The notes under the pieces were generated by a model. It worked only from the letters and a program-made list of their open reading frames with translations. It was not told the DNA's origin and did no database searches. Made by a program: the position numbers and the translations under genes. A DNA stretch of 17,242 bases from Sphingomonadaceae bacterium (GTDB lineage: Bacteria > Pseudomonadota > Alphaproteobacteria > Sphingomonadales > Sphingomonadaceae): the NCBI GenBank assembly GCA_023384025.1, contig JAHDXX010000029.1:1-17242 (forward strand), read 5' to 3'. Positions 6,748 to 14,957 of the stretch are shown one piece after another (positions within the stretch are counted from its first letter, which is position 1; every line of letters begins with the position of its first letter).

Positions 6748-8351
6748 GTAGTCCGCTCGAAATCGCAGGGAGTGAATCCGCTGGCGGCGCGAACTCGCCG
6801 ATCAGTCTGGGCCTTCGACCGTCCCCGGAAGTGACCGAAGGCATCGGTCGCATCGCACTTGGCGATCTCCTCCGTCGTTCTGCCCGTCGCTTCAAGGATA
6901 AGAATGCGATCGTCACGCCATCAGGCGCGATCACATTCGGTGATCTGGATGACAAAGCGAACCGGTTTGCAAATCTCCTGTTAGGCCAAGGTGCAAAGCC
7001 AGGGGACCGCATCGCTACCATCTGTTCCAACAGTATCGACTTCATTGTCGCAATCTTCGGAATACACAAAGCCGGACTGGTCTGGGTCCCGATCAATCGC
7101 GCTCTGCCTGCGGACGACAGGACCTATATCCTGAAGCACACCGAAGCTGTGATGGTGATTGTCGACCGGGATATCGACATCGGCGAGGCAAGCGGTATCG
7201 CACGCGCGCCCCTGGTCCTGACGCTCGGTTCGGAATTCGATGCCCGCCTGTCAGGCGCATCAGAGGTCGAGCCCGATCTTCCGATCCACGAACGTGATCT
7301 GACCATGATCATGTATACCAGCGGGACAACATCGCGGCCGAAGGGCGTGATGCACTGCAATCTGGCCGTCTATTCAACGGTTATGTGCAACATCGGCGAG
7401 TGGATGGTCACTCGCGATGATCGCATCCTTATCGTACTGCCGTTGTTCCACGTGTCAGCACATTGTCTGCTGACGACGTTCCTGGCGGCAGGTGCGACTG
7501 TGGTACTCCATGATGGCTTCGAGCCGGATCAGGTCCTGACGTCCATCGAGCGCGAGAAAGTGACCTTTTTCGTCGGGCTGCCGATGATGTATGCGGCAAT
7601 GATGGAACACCCGGCTCGCGAAGGGCTGGACCTTTCCTCGCTCCGCTACTGCATTTACGCCATGGCGCCGATGCCCGGACAATTGCTTCGGCGTCTGCTG
7701 AAGGAATTCTGCCCGACCTTCGTGCTGTCCTCTGGCCAGACCGAAATGTACCCCAGTACGATGATGCTGCGTCCCGAGCAGCAATTGCTGAAAGAGGGCA
7801 ACTACTGGGGCGAACCGTCGATCGTCAACGACGTGGCGATCATGGCCGACGATGGGATTCTGCTACCACCGGGGCAGATTGGCGAAATCGTCCATCGCGG
7901 TCCGAATGTGATGCTCGGCTATTACAAGGATGATGCGGCTACGGCGCATTCGCGGCGCTTCGGCTGGCATCATACCGGCGACCTCGGGGTCATCGATGAT
8001 GACGGCCAACTGCTGTTCGTTGATCGCCTGAAGGACATCATCAAGAGCGGCGGTGAGAATGTCGCCTCTGTGAAGGTCGAGCAGGTGCTCCTGCAATGCC
8101 CTCCTGTCGCTAATGCTGCAGTGATAGGGGTACCGCATCCGCGATGGGAAGAGGCAGTCGTCGCGGTGGTTATGTTGAAGCCCGAAGCCGCTGCTGATGC
8201 TGCAGAAATCCTGGGCCACTGCCGCAAGGCGCTAGCTCCGCACGAAGTGCCGAAGGCCATCCAGTTCGTCGACGATATGCCTCTCACTGCGACTTCCAAG
8301 CTGCGCAAAGTCGAATTGCGTGACCGCTTCATCAATTTGTTCGGAGATTGA
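6741..8351 (+). CDS. Acyl-CoA synthetase (AMP-forming ligase)
   Basis: A 536-residue ANL-superfamily enzyme that activates a carboxylic acid to its CoA thioester through an acyl-adenylate. Motifs in order: the P-loop YTSGTTSRPKG (192-202, with Ser where Gly is usual), SSGQTE (A5), HHTGDLG and DRLKDIIKSGGENV (A7/A8) and the C-terminal ATSKLRK with the likely catalytic Lys520. There is no membrane segment. The start is GTG 6741; its upstream GTGGGG is a poor ribosome binding site, but the stop of a 38-codon ORF overlaps it and may couple translation. It is the first large gene of the operon, and the carboxyltransferase start follows its stop by 2 bases. It resembles medium/long-chain ligases such as AtuH-type enzymes; the exact acid is unknown and is presumably the entry point for the cluster's substrate. 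Confidence 0.92.
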   Translation: MLSSPLEIAGSESAGGANSPISLGLRPSPEVTEGIGRIALGDLLRRSARRFKDKNAIVTPSGAITFGDLDDKANRFANLLLGQGAKPGDRIATICSNSIDFIVAIFGIHKAGLVWVPINRALPADDRTYILKHTEAVMVIVDRDIDIGEASGIARAPLVLTLGSEFDARLSGASEVEPDLPIHERDLTMIMYTSGTTSRPKGVMHCNLAVYSTVMCNIGEWMVTRDDRILIVLPLFHVSAHCLLTTFLAAGATVVLHDGFEPDQVLTSIEREKVTFFVGLPMMYAAMMEHPAREGLDLSSLRYCIYAMAPMPGQLLRRLLKEFCPTFVLSSGQTEMYPSTMMLRPEQQLLKEGNYWGEPSIVNDVAIMADDGILLPPGQIGEIVHRGPNVMLGYYKDDAATAHSRRFGWHHTGDLGVIDDDGQLLFVDRLKDIIKSGGENVASVKVEQVLLQCPPVANAAVIGVPHPRWEEAVVAVVMLKPEAAADAAEILGHCRKALAPHEVPKAIQFVDDMPLTATSKLRKVELRDRFINLFGD

Positions 8352-8353
8352 TC

Positions 8354-9964
8354 GTGGCGATCATCGAAAGCATGGCAATCCCCGAGAGCGAGGCGTTCAG
8401 GCAGAATAGGGCTGCGCATCTCCAGCTGATTGAAACGTTCCGGACCCTTGAAGCGAAGGTCCATACGGCCTCAGCGAGAGCCGGCCCGAAGTTCGCCAAG
8501 CGAGGGCAATTGCTGCCTCGCGACCGACTTGCGTTGCTGCTGGACCGGGACGCTCCCTTTCTCGAACTGTCCACACTTGCCGGCATTGGCATGCACGATG
8601 ACGACGGGATTGAGAACGTCTTCGGAGGCGGGGCCATCGCCGGGATCGGGTTCGTCTCGGGTGTCCGCGCGATGGTGTTTGCGAGCGACGCTGGGATCAA
8701 GGGCGGAGCCGCGCACCCGATGGGCATCAAGAAGCAACTGCGTGCCCAGGACATCGCGATCGAGAACAAGCTGCCCTATATCCAGCTCGTAGAAAGCGCA
8801 GGCGCGAACCTCAACCTGCAGGCGGAAATGTTCGTCGAGGGTGGGCGTACATTTGCAAATCTGTGCCGAATGTCGGCGTTGGGGCTTCCCATCGTCACGG
8901 TAGTGCACGGCTCGTCGACGGCAGGAGGAGCATACCAGGTCGGTCTTTCAGATTACGTCATTATGATCCGCGGCCGCTCCAAGGTGTTCCTCGCCGGCCC
9001 TCCCCTGCTCAAGGCGGCGACGGGGGAAATCGCAAATGACGAAGATCTGGGAGGGGCAGAACTGCATACGCAGGTTACGGGCGTCGGCGATTATCTAGCC
9101 GAAAGTGACGCTGATGGCATTCGTCAGGCGCGCGAAGTCGTGGCGAAGTTGCGGTGGCCCCGAGGCGCACCGGCATCGAGCGAGATCGGACCCCGCTACG
9201 ACAGCGAGGAATTGCTCGGGATCGTTTCGCCGGATTACCGCAAACCGTACGATGTCCGCGAAGTCATTGCGCGGATTGTTGACGACAGCGACTTCACCGA
9301 ATTCAAGGCCGGGTACGGAATTCATACCATCTGCGGTCATGCACGGATCGAAGGCCGTGAGCTTGGGATTATTGGGAACAATGGGCCCATCGATTCCCTG
9401 GGGGCGACAAAGGCGGCGCAGTTCATCCAGCTGTGCTGCCAATCGAAAACGCCTTTGCTTTTCCTGCAGAACACGACCGGCTTCATGGTCGGCGTGGAGG
9501 CGGAGACATCGGGGATCGTCAAGCACGGATCCAAGCTGATCCAGGCCGTCACGAATGCTTCGGTGCCCAAGGTCACAATCCAGATCGGCGCGAGCTTCGG
9601 TGCAGGTGCCTATGCAATGTGTGGCCGGTCGTTCGGGCCGCGTTTTATCTTCTCCTGGCCTAACAATAGACTGTCAGTGATGGGTGGTGAGCAGGCGGCC
9701 AAGGTCCTTACCATCGTTGCCGAAGACGGTGCCGCCGCGCGCGGGATCGAACCTGATCACGCGGGGTTGGCGGCGATGTCCGAGCGGCTGATCGCGCAGT
9801 ACGAGCGTGAAGGAGAGGCGCTGTTCGCAACCGCGCGGATCTGGGACGACGGCATCATCGACCCCCGTGATACACGCCGGGTCGTTTCCTTCTGCCTTGA
9901 TACCTGCGCTGAAGGTGATGCCCGCGAACCGGCACGAAACAGTTTCGGGATCGCGCGGCTGTGA
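8354..9964 (+). CDS. Acyl-CoA carboxylase carboxyltransferase (beta) subunit, MCC/GCC type
   Basis: A 536-residue carboxyltransferase of the methylcrotonyl-/geranyl-CoA carboxylase class. It moves CO2 from carboxybiotin to the gamma-methyl carbon of a 3-methyl-2-enoyl-CoA. The N-terminal half carries GGGAIAGIG and STAGGAYQVG. The C-terminal half carries GNNG (341-344), LLFLQNTTGFMVG, GASFGAGAYAMCGR and the strongly class-specific WPNNRLSVMGGEQAA. The segment after GNNG (PIDSLGATKAAQF) differs from the VLFSESAKKGTHF I recall for MCC, which may reflect a different substrate. I chose GTG 8354, with GGAG seven bases upstream; TTG 8348 is an alternative. The stop overlaps the hydratase start by four bases (GTGA). 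Its partner subunit is encoded at 10761-12704, with the hydratase gene between them. Confidence 0.93.
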   Translation: MAIIESMAIPESEAFRQNRAAHLQLIETFRTLEAKVHTASARAGPKFAKRGQLLPRDRLALLLDRDAPFLELSTLAGIGMHDDDGIENVFGGGAIAGIGFVSGVRAMVFASDAGIKGGAAHPMGIKKQLRAQDIAIENKLPYIQLVESAGANLNLQAEMFVEGGRTFANLCRMSALGLPIVTVVHGSSTAGGAYQVGLSDYVIMIRGRSKVFLAGPPLLKAATGEIANDEDLGGAELHTQVTGVGDYLAESDADGIRQAREVVAKLRWPRGAPASSEIGPRYDSEELLGIVSPDYRKPYDVREVIARIVDDSDFTEFKAGYGIHTICGHARIEGRELGIIGNNGPIDSLGATKAAQFIQLCCQSKTPLLFLQNTTGFMVGVEAETSGIVKHGSKLIQAVTNASVPKVTIQIGASFGAGAYAMCGRSFGPRFIFSWPNNRLSVMGGEQAAKVLTIVAEDGAAARGIEPDHAGLAAMSERLIAQYEREGEALFATARIWDDGIIDPRDTRRVVSFCLDTCAEGDAREPARNSFGIARL

Positions 9965-10764
9965 CCGAATCCTCGCACACATCGGTGCTGCGTCTGGAGC
10001 GACGCGGCTGCGCGCTTGTCGCTACGATCGAAGATCCGGCTACCCGCAATGCCATGTCGGACGCGCTGCTTGCCGACCTGGAATGGGTTTTCGCCAACCA
10101 TGCGAGCGACCCGGCCATCCGGGCGCTCGTTCTGCGAGGTAATGAGCGTGTATTCTGCGCAGGCGCCGATCTTGGAGCGAAAACATTGGGCGGTGCGGCC
10201 CCCGACGCGCGTGCAGCGACAATCGAACTGTCGATCCGTGGCGCTCGCATTTACGCCGGGCTCAATGCGTTCCCCAAGCCGGTAATCGCCATTGTTGAAG
10301 GTGCTGCAATGGGCGGCGGCATGGGTCTCGCCTCATGCGCCGACATCGTATTGGCTGGGCCGAGCGCATTCTTTGCCTTGTCTGAAGTCCGCCTCGGTTT
10401 GGTCGCAGCGCAGATCGCTCCATTCGTTGTTGCTCGCCTTGGCCTCGCAGCGACCCGGCGCCTCGCCCTGACTGGAAGCCGGTTCGATGCAGCGCAGGCT
10501 GTTCGCCTCGGATTTGTCGACGAATTGTTGCCGGATCGTTCGGCCCTCGATGCGCGATTGGACGAGATCCTGAGTGAGATTCAAGCCTGCGCGCCCAACG
10601 CGCTGGCGGCGACGAAAGCGCTGCTGAACGGCATGTCGGGGCCTGACCTGAATTCGTTTTCCCGTATCGCAGCAGATGTCTTCGCTGACGCCGTCACTGG
10701 CGAGGGAGCTGAGGGCATCGCGGCGTTCAAGGAAAAAAGATCGCCGGAATGGGCAAAGCCATGA
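9961..10764 (+). CDS. Enoyl-CoA hydratase, methylglutaconyl/isohexenylglutaconyl-CoA hydratase type
   Basis: A 267-residue crotonase-fold protein with FCAGADL (oxyanion-hole region) and AMGGGMGLASCAD. The first catalytic Glu of ordinary enoyl-CoA hydratase is Gly122 here, while the second is kept as Glu142 in ALSEVRLGLV. This one-Glu arrangement, followed by AQIAPFV, is what I recall for LiuC and AtuE, which hydrate 3-methyl- or 3-isohexenylglutaconyl-CoA. It fits its position between the two carboxylase genes, because the carboxylase product is a glutaconyl-CoA derivative. The start GTG overlaps the previous stop and the stop overlaps the next ATG (ATGA), so translation is coupled on both sides. 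The expected product is a 3-hydroxy-3-alkylglutaryl-CoA. Confidence 0.92.
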   Translation: MTESSHTSVLRLERRGCALVATIEDPATRNAMSDALLADLEWVFANHASDPAIRALVLRGNERVFCAGADLGAKTLGGAAPDARAATIELSIRGARIYAGLNAFPKPVIAIVEGAAMGGGMGLASCADIVLAGPSAFFALSEVRLGLVAAQIAPFVVARLGLAATRRLALTGSRFDAAQAVRLGFVDELLPDRSALDARLDEILSEIQACAPNALAATKALLNGMSGPDLNSFSRIAADVFADAVTGEGAEGIAAFKEKRSPEWAKP

Positions 10765-12704
10765 AGCCGTTTTCAAAAATTCTGATAGCAAATCGCGGCG
10801 AGATCGCTTGCCGGGTGATCCGCAGTGCCAAAGCGAAAGGCTACGCAACGGTTGCGGTCTTCAGCGATGCGGACGCTGGTGCACGTCATGTCCTGGAGGC
10901 TGACGAGGCGTTTCGATTGGGCGGAGGACCGCTGCAGGAATCGTATCTTTCTGCCGAGCGGGTCGTGGCGGCAGCACAGGCCACGGGCGCTGATGCGCTT
11001 CACCCTGGCTATGGCTTCTTCTCCGAGAACGCCGATTTCGCCGAGCAGTGTGCTGCTGCGGGGATAACCTTCATTGGTCCCATGCCAGACTCGGTTCGGG
11101 TGATGGGAGACAAGGCGCGATCAAAGCGTCGCATGATCGATGCAGGCGTCCCTTGCGTGCCCGGGTATGAAGGCGACGATCAGGACGATGCGCTGTTCAT
11201 TCGCGAAGCGGACCGGATCGGCTATCCTGTTATGGTCAAGGCTTCTGCCGGTGGCGGCGGGCGCGGAATGCGGCTCGTTCACGATCGCAGTGATCTGGAA
11301 GCTGCGATCGTTTCGGCACGGTCAGAGGCAAGAAACGCCTTCGGCGATGACCGGCTGCTGCTCGAGCGTGCCGTTGTCGATGCACGACACGTCGAGATCC
11401 AGGTGTTCGGTGATAAGTTCGGCTCCGTCGTCCACCTCGGCGAGCGCGACTGTTCAGTTCAACGCCGACACCAGAAGGTCATCGAAGAGGCGCCATCTCC
11501 CGCTGTTGATGCCGATTTGCGCCGCCGCATGGGCGAAGCGGCAGTCCGCGCAGCTGCAGCGATCGATTATGTCGGTGCGGGGACTGTCGAATTCCTCCTT
11601 GGCAGGGACGGCGAGTTCTACTTCCTGGAAATGAATACCCGCCTCCAGGTCGAACATCCCGTGACCGAATGCGTGACGGGGGTTGATCTGGTCGATTTGC
11701 AGATCGACGTAGCTGCGGGTCTGCCCCTGCCATTCAGCCAGGCCGACATCTCGATCTCGGGGCATGCCATCGAGGTTCGTCTCTACGCCGAAGATCCGCG
11801 CCACGAGTTCCTGCCGCAGACCGGCACCGCTTTGGTCTGGCAGCCGGCAACTGGCGAAGGTGTGCGCGTTGATCACGGTCTTGTGCCAGGCCAGGTAATC
11901 AGTCCGTTCTACGACCCCATGATCGCAAAAATCATAGCGACGGGCGCGAACCGCGAGGAAGCACTGCGTCGACTTGTCCAGGCGCTTCGGGGCACGCATC
12001 TCCTGGGGGTCGCAACCAACCGGGAGTTCTTGCTCGACGCACTGTCTGTAGAGGAATTTCGACAAGGCGCAGCGACAACTGCTTTCATCGGTAAGCATTA
12101 CAGAGATGGCTTCCAGCCGGGGGCAGACGATCCTGTAGCGGTTCTGCTCGCGGCGATCCTGTCAGCGGATCAGGCTGGGCAAGGCTGGTCCTCGAACGCG
12201 GCACAAGCCCACCAGGTCAATCTGAGCTCTGGTGATAGCGATGCCGTCGTGCGCGTTGCGCGAACCGGGCAGCGCTGGTCCGCGCAGCGTGGCGACGAGG
12301 CAGTTTCGATCGCGATCCTCGGACGCGACAAAACGAGTTTACGTTTCGAGGTCGACGGGCTGGTTCGTCGCGCGGTGTACTTCTGTCACCGGGATGAACT
12401 GTCGATCGATCTGGACGGCCGCGTTTACCGGTTCGAGGACACGACCTACCGCGCCCCGTCCCGAGCAAGCGCAGGCGGTGATGGCGTCTTGCGTGCACCC
12501 ATGACCGGCACGGTCACTGCGGTCCGGGTAACTCAGGACCAGGCAGTGGCGCGAGGCGATGTGCTCGCCGTGCTGGAAGCCATGAAGATGGAACAGCAGA
12601 TCATCGCGCCCGTCGCAGGTTCGATCACCACCATTGCAGTGGCCGCGGGCCAACAGGTGTCGGCACGCGACATTCTGTTCGTCGTCGAGGCAGATCAGAC
12701 ATGA
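10761..12704 (+). CDS. Biotin carboxylase-BCCP (alpha) subunit of acyl-CoA carboxylase
   Basis: A 647-residue fusion of biotin carboxylase (about 1-450), a linker domain and a C-terminal biotin carboxyl carrier domain. It carboxylates biotin with ATP and bicarbonate and passes CO2 to the carboxyltransferase. Visible motifs are ILIANRGEIA at the N-terminus, the ATP-grasp glycine loop KASAGGGGRGM (K160 onward), EMNTRLQVEH (290-299) and the biotinylation motif AMKM with Lys609. The length is typical for MCC/GCC alpha subunits. I prefer ATG 10761, which overlaps the hydratase stop as ATGA; ATG 10749 in frame would add four residues. It ends in another ATGA overlap with the AtuA gene. A biotin ligase must act on it in trans. 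Confidence 0.94.
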   Translation: MKPFSKILIANRGEIACRVIRSAKAKGYATVAVFSDADAGARHVLEADEAFRLGGGPLQESYLSAERVVAAAQATGADALHPGYGFFSENADFAEQCAAAGITFIGPMPDSVRVMGDKARSKRRMIDAGVPCVPGYEGDDQDDALFIREADRIGYPVMVKASAGGGGRGMRLVHDRSDLEAAIVSARSEARNAFGDDRLLLERAVVDARHVEIQVFGDKFGSVVHLGERDCSVQRRHQKVIEEAPSPAVDADLRRRMGEAAVRAAAAIDYVGAGTVEFLLGRDGEFYFLEMNTRLQVEHPVTECVTGVDLVDLQIDVAAGLPLPFSQADISISGHAIEVRLYAEDPRHEFLPQTGTALVWQPATGEGVRVDHGLVPGQVISPFYDPMIAKIIATGANREEALRRLVQALRGTHLLGVATNREFLLDALSVEEFRQGAATTAFIGKHYRDGFQPGADDPVAVLLAAILSADQAGQGWSSNAAQAHQVNLSSGDSDAVVRVARTGQRWSAQRGDEAVSIAILGRDKTSLRFEVDGLVRRAVYFCHRDELSIDLDGRVYRFEDTTYRAPSRASAGGDGVLRAPMTGTVTAVRVTQDQAVARGDVLAVLEAMKMEQQIIAPVAGSITTIAVAAGQQVSARDILFVVEADQT

Positions 12705-14479
12705 GCCGCCGGATGATCAGCATAGGCGGAGCGTCGGGTTTTTGGGGCGACAGCTCGATCGCCCTTCCTCAGCTGCTGCAACACGATGGACTGGACTACA
12801 TCTCGTTCGATTATCTGGCCGAGGTGACTATGTCGATCCTCGCTCGGGCCCGGGCCAAGGATCCGTCGCTCGGCTATGCAACCGACTTTGTCAGCGTGCT
12901 TCAGCGTCACCTTCCCGAGATTGCCAAACGGGGCGTGAAGCTGATTGCCAATGCTGGCGGAGTAAATCCGACAGCTTGTGCGGATGCGCTGCGCGCAAGA
13001 ATTGCCGCTGCAGGACTGGACCTCCGGGTGGGGGTCGTCACTGGCGACGATCTGCTGGGCATGCAGTCACATTTACAGGACAGCAGGGAGATGTTTTCGG
13101 GTGCCGCGATGCCGACGCGGCTGTTGAGCCTGAATGCCTACCTGGGAGCAGCGCCTATCGCGGCGGCATTGAGCGCTGGCGCCGACATAGTGGTGACGGG
13201 CCGCTGCGTCGACAGCGCAACCGTGCTTGGTGCTTGCATCCACGAGTTCGGTTGGTCGTTGACGGAGTTTGATCGTCTCTCGGGTGGATCGCTCGCGGGC
13301 CACATCATCGAGTGCGGAGCGCAGGCCACAGGCGGGCTGTTTACGGACTGGGAAGATGTCCCCGACTGGGCAAACATCGGTTATCCTATCGCCGAGATTG
13401 ACGAAGATGGCGCGTTTGATGTCATCAAGCCAAAAGGAACCGGCGGACTCGTCTCCCGTGGTACGGTCAGCGAGCAGCTCGTTTACGAGATTGGCGATCC
13501 CGCTGCCTATCTCCTCCCTGACGTGACCTGCGACTGGCAGTCCGTGGAAATCCAGGAAATCGATAGCAACCGCGTCAGGGTTACCGGCGCGCGTGGGCAC
13601 GCTCCCTTGAAAACATATAAGGCGAGCGCAACCTGGCAAGACGGATACCGTGTAGGCGCGACCTGGACCATCATTGGCGAAGCTGCAGCCGCAAAGGCTG
13701 CGAAGGTGGGCGAGGCGGTCGTTTCGCGGGTTTCGGGTCTCCTCGCGCAGGCTGGCAGCGCGCCCTTCACCGAAACGTCCATCGAGATAATCGGTTCGGA
13801 ATCAAGCTACGGCGCGAGCAGTCGCGCACAGCAAGCCCGGGAAGTAGTGCTCAAGATCGCTGCGAAACACGGCGATCCCAAGGCGCTGGAATTGCTTGTC
13901 CGCGAATTCACCTCGGCTGGTACCTCCATGGCGCCCGGCTTCACAGGGATGGGCGGCAATCGCCCCAAAGTCATGCCGCTCGTGCGATTGTTCTCGATCG
14001 CCGTCGATAAAGAGGCAGTCGATGCACAGGTGGAGGTCTGGGTCGGGGAGCAGAAGGTCTCCGTGCCCGGTCGTCCACGTTCGGAAATCGGGGAAACGAA
14101 CGCTCCACAGCCAGAGATTCACGCACCGGTTGAGAGTGCATCGCTCACACCGGTTCCGTTGATCGAGCTTGCTTGGGGACGCAGCGGCGACAAAGGCAAT
14201 CACGCCAACATCGGCATCATCGCACGCAAGGCGGAATACCTCCCCTACATCCGGCAAGCGTTGCAGGCCGACTTAGTTGCCAGGCTCTTCGAACACTATG
14301 CACCGGCCGAGGTGCGCCGGTTCGACCTCCCCGGCATCCACGGGCTCAACTTCATGCTCTACGATGTTTTGGGCGGCGGAGGCATCGCTTCGCTCCGCAA
14401 CGATCCCCAAGGTAAGGGGTACGCCCAGATCCTGCTCGGCACCGCAATTCCTCTGCCCGCCGAACTAGCCCCTTCCTGA
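12701..14479 (+). CDS. atuA: Acyclic terpene utilisation AtuA-family protein (DUF1446)
   Basis: A 592-residue protein of the AtuA family. The N-terminal region (about 5-450) begins MISIGGASGFWGDSS and contains LIANAGGVNP, VTGRCVDSATVLG and KPKGTGGLVS. The C-terminal domain carries ARSGDKGN-type signature residues (GRSGDKGNHANIG, D497-N500). In pseudomonads, AtuA is needed for growth on citronellol and geraniol, but its reaction is not established to my knowledge. It sits directly after geranyl-CoA-carboxylase-like genes here, overlapping the biotin carboxylase stop by four bases, which supports a role on the carboxylated, hydrated CoA intermediate. The gene symbol reflects the family; the substrate may differ from the acyclic terpenes. 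No transmembrane segments or signal peptide are seen. Confidence 0.9.
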   Translation: MSRRMISIGGASGFWGDSSIALPQLLQHDGLDYISFDYLAEVTMSILARARAKDPSLGYATDFVSVLQRHLPEIAKRGVKLIANAGGVNPTACADALRARIAAAGLDLRVGVVTGDDLLGMQSHLQDSREMFSGAAMPTRLLSLNAYLGAAPIAAALSAGADIVVTGRCVDSATVLGACIHEFGWSLTEFDRLSGGSLAGHIIECGAQATGGLFTDWEDVPDWANIGYPIAEIDEDGAFDVIKPKGTGGLVSRGTVSEQLVYEIGDPAAYLLPDVTCDWQSVEIQEIDSNRVRVTGARGHAPLKTYKASATWQDGYRVGATWTIIGEAAAAKAAKVGEAVVSRVSGLLAQAGSAPFTETSIEIIGSESSYGASSRAQQAREVVLKIAAKHGDPKALELLVREFTSAGTSMAPGFTGMGGNRPKVMPLVRLFSIAVDKEAVDAQVEVWVGEQKVSVPGRPRSEIGETNAPQPEIHAPVESASLTPVPLIELAWGRSGDKGNHANIGIIARKAEYLPYIRQALQADLVARLFEHYAPAEVRRFDLPGIHGLNFMLYDVLGGGGIASLRNDPQGKGYAQILLGTAIPLPAELAPS

Positions 14480-14516
14480 CCAGATTGCCTTCCTGAACCC
14501 CAGCCCGGAGTACGTA

Positions 14517-14918
14517 ATGTCGATCGAACAAAACAAGGAAGTCGTGCGGCAGTTTCTCGCCAGATTCGCGAGCGGTGACGCGGACGGCCTGGTCGACAGC
14601 CTGACCGACGATGCCACCTGGTGGATCGGCGGGAAGCCGGGCGAGCTCCCACAGGCAGGAACGAAGGATAAAGTGACAATGGGCGCGGTGCTGCGGGGAA
14701 TCGGCGCAAAGATTCCGGGAGGGATCGACATGCGTATCCGGGGTATGATTGGCGAAGGCGACAAGGTCGCAGCCGAGGTCGAGGCGTACGGAGAGATCGT
14801 CAACGGACGCATCTACAACAACGAGTACCACTTCCTGTTCACAGTCAGGGACGGCCGCATCGCGGCGGTCAAGGAATACAACGACACGCTTCACCTTAAG
14901 TCGGCTTTCGCCCCATGA
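14517..14918 (+). CDS. SnoaL/NTF2-like small protein, function unknown
   Basis: A 133-residue protein of the NTF2-like, ketosteroid-isomerase fold. It has the usual opening (EQNKEVVRQFLARFASGDADGL), DDATWWIGG and the terminal strand pair HFLFTVRDGRIAAVKEYNDT. The family includes small hydrolases, isomerases, cyclases and non-catalytic partners, so no reaction can be assigned. ATG 14517 has CGGAG six bases upstream. It lies between the atuA and mutase genes with gaps of 37 and 39 bases, still in the operon. A plausible guess is epoxide opening, isomerisation or dehydration of a pathway intermediate, but the sequence alone does not show it. Confidence 0.88.
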   Translation: MSIEQNKEVVRQFLARFASGDADGLVDSLTDDATWWIGGKPGELPQAGTKDKVTMGAVLRGIGAKIPGGIDMRIRGMIGEGDKVAAEVEAYGEIVNGRIYNNEYHFLFTVRDGRIAAVKEYNDTLHLKSAFAP

Positions 14919-14957
14919 TTGCCCGCGGAACAGCCTCGACCAGGAGCCGTAGAGCCT

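Noticed and set aside
14919..14957. Longer mutase start at TTG 14919
   Set aside because: There is no suitable ribosome binding site for it; ATG 14958 gives the usual N-terminus and a normal length for a split mutase large subunit.
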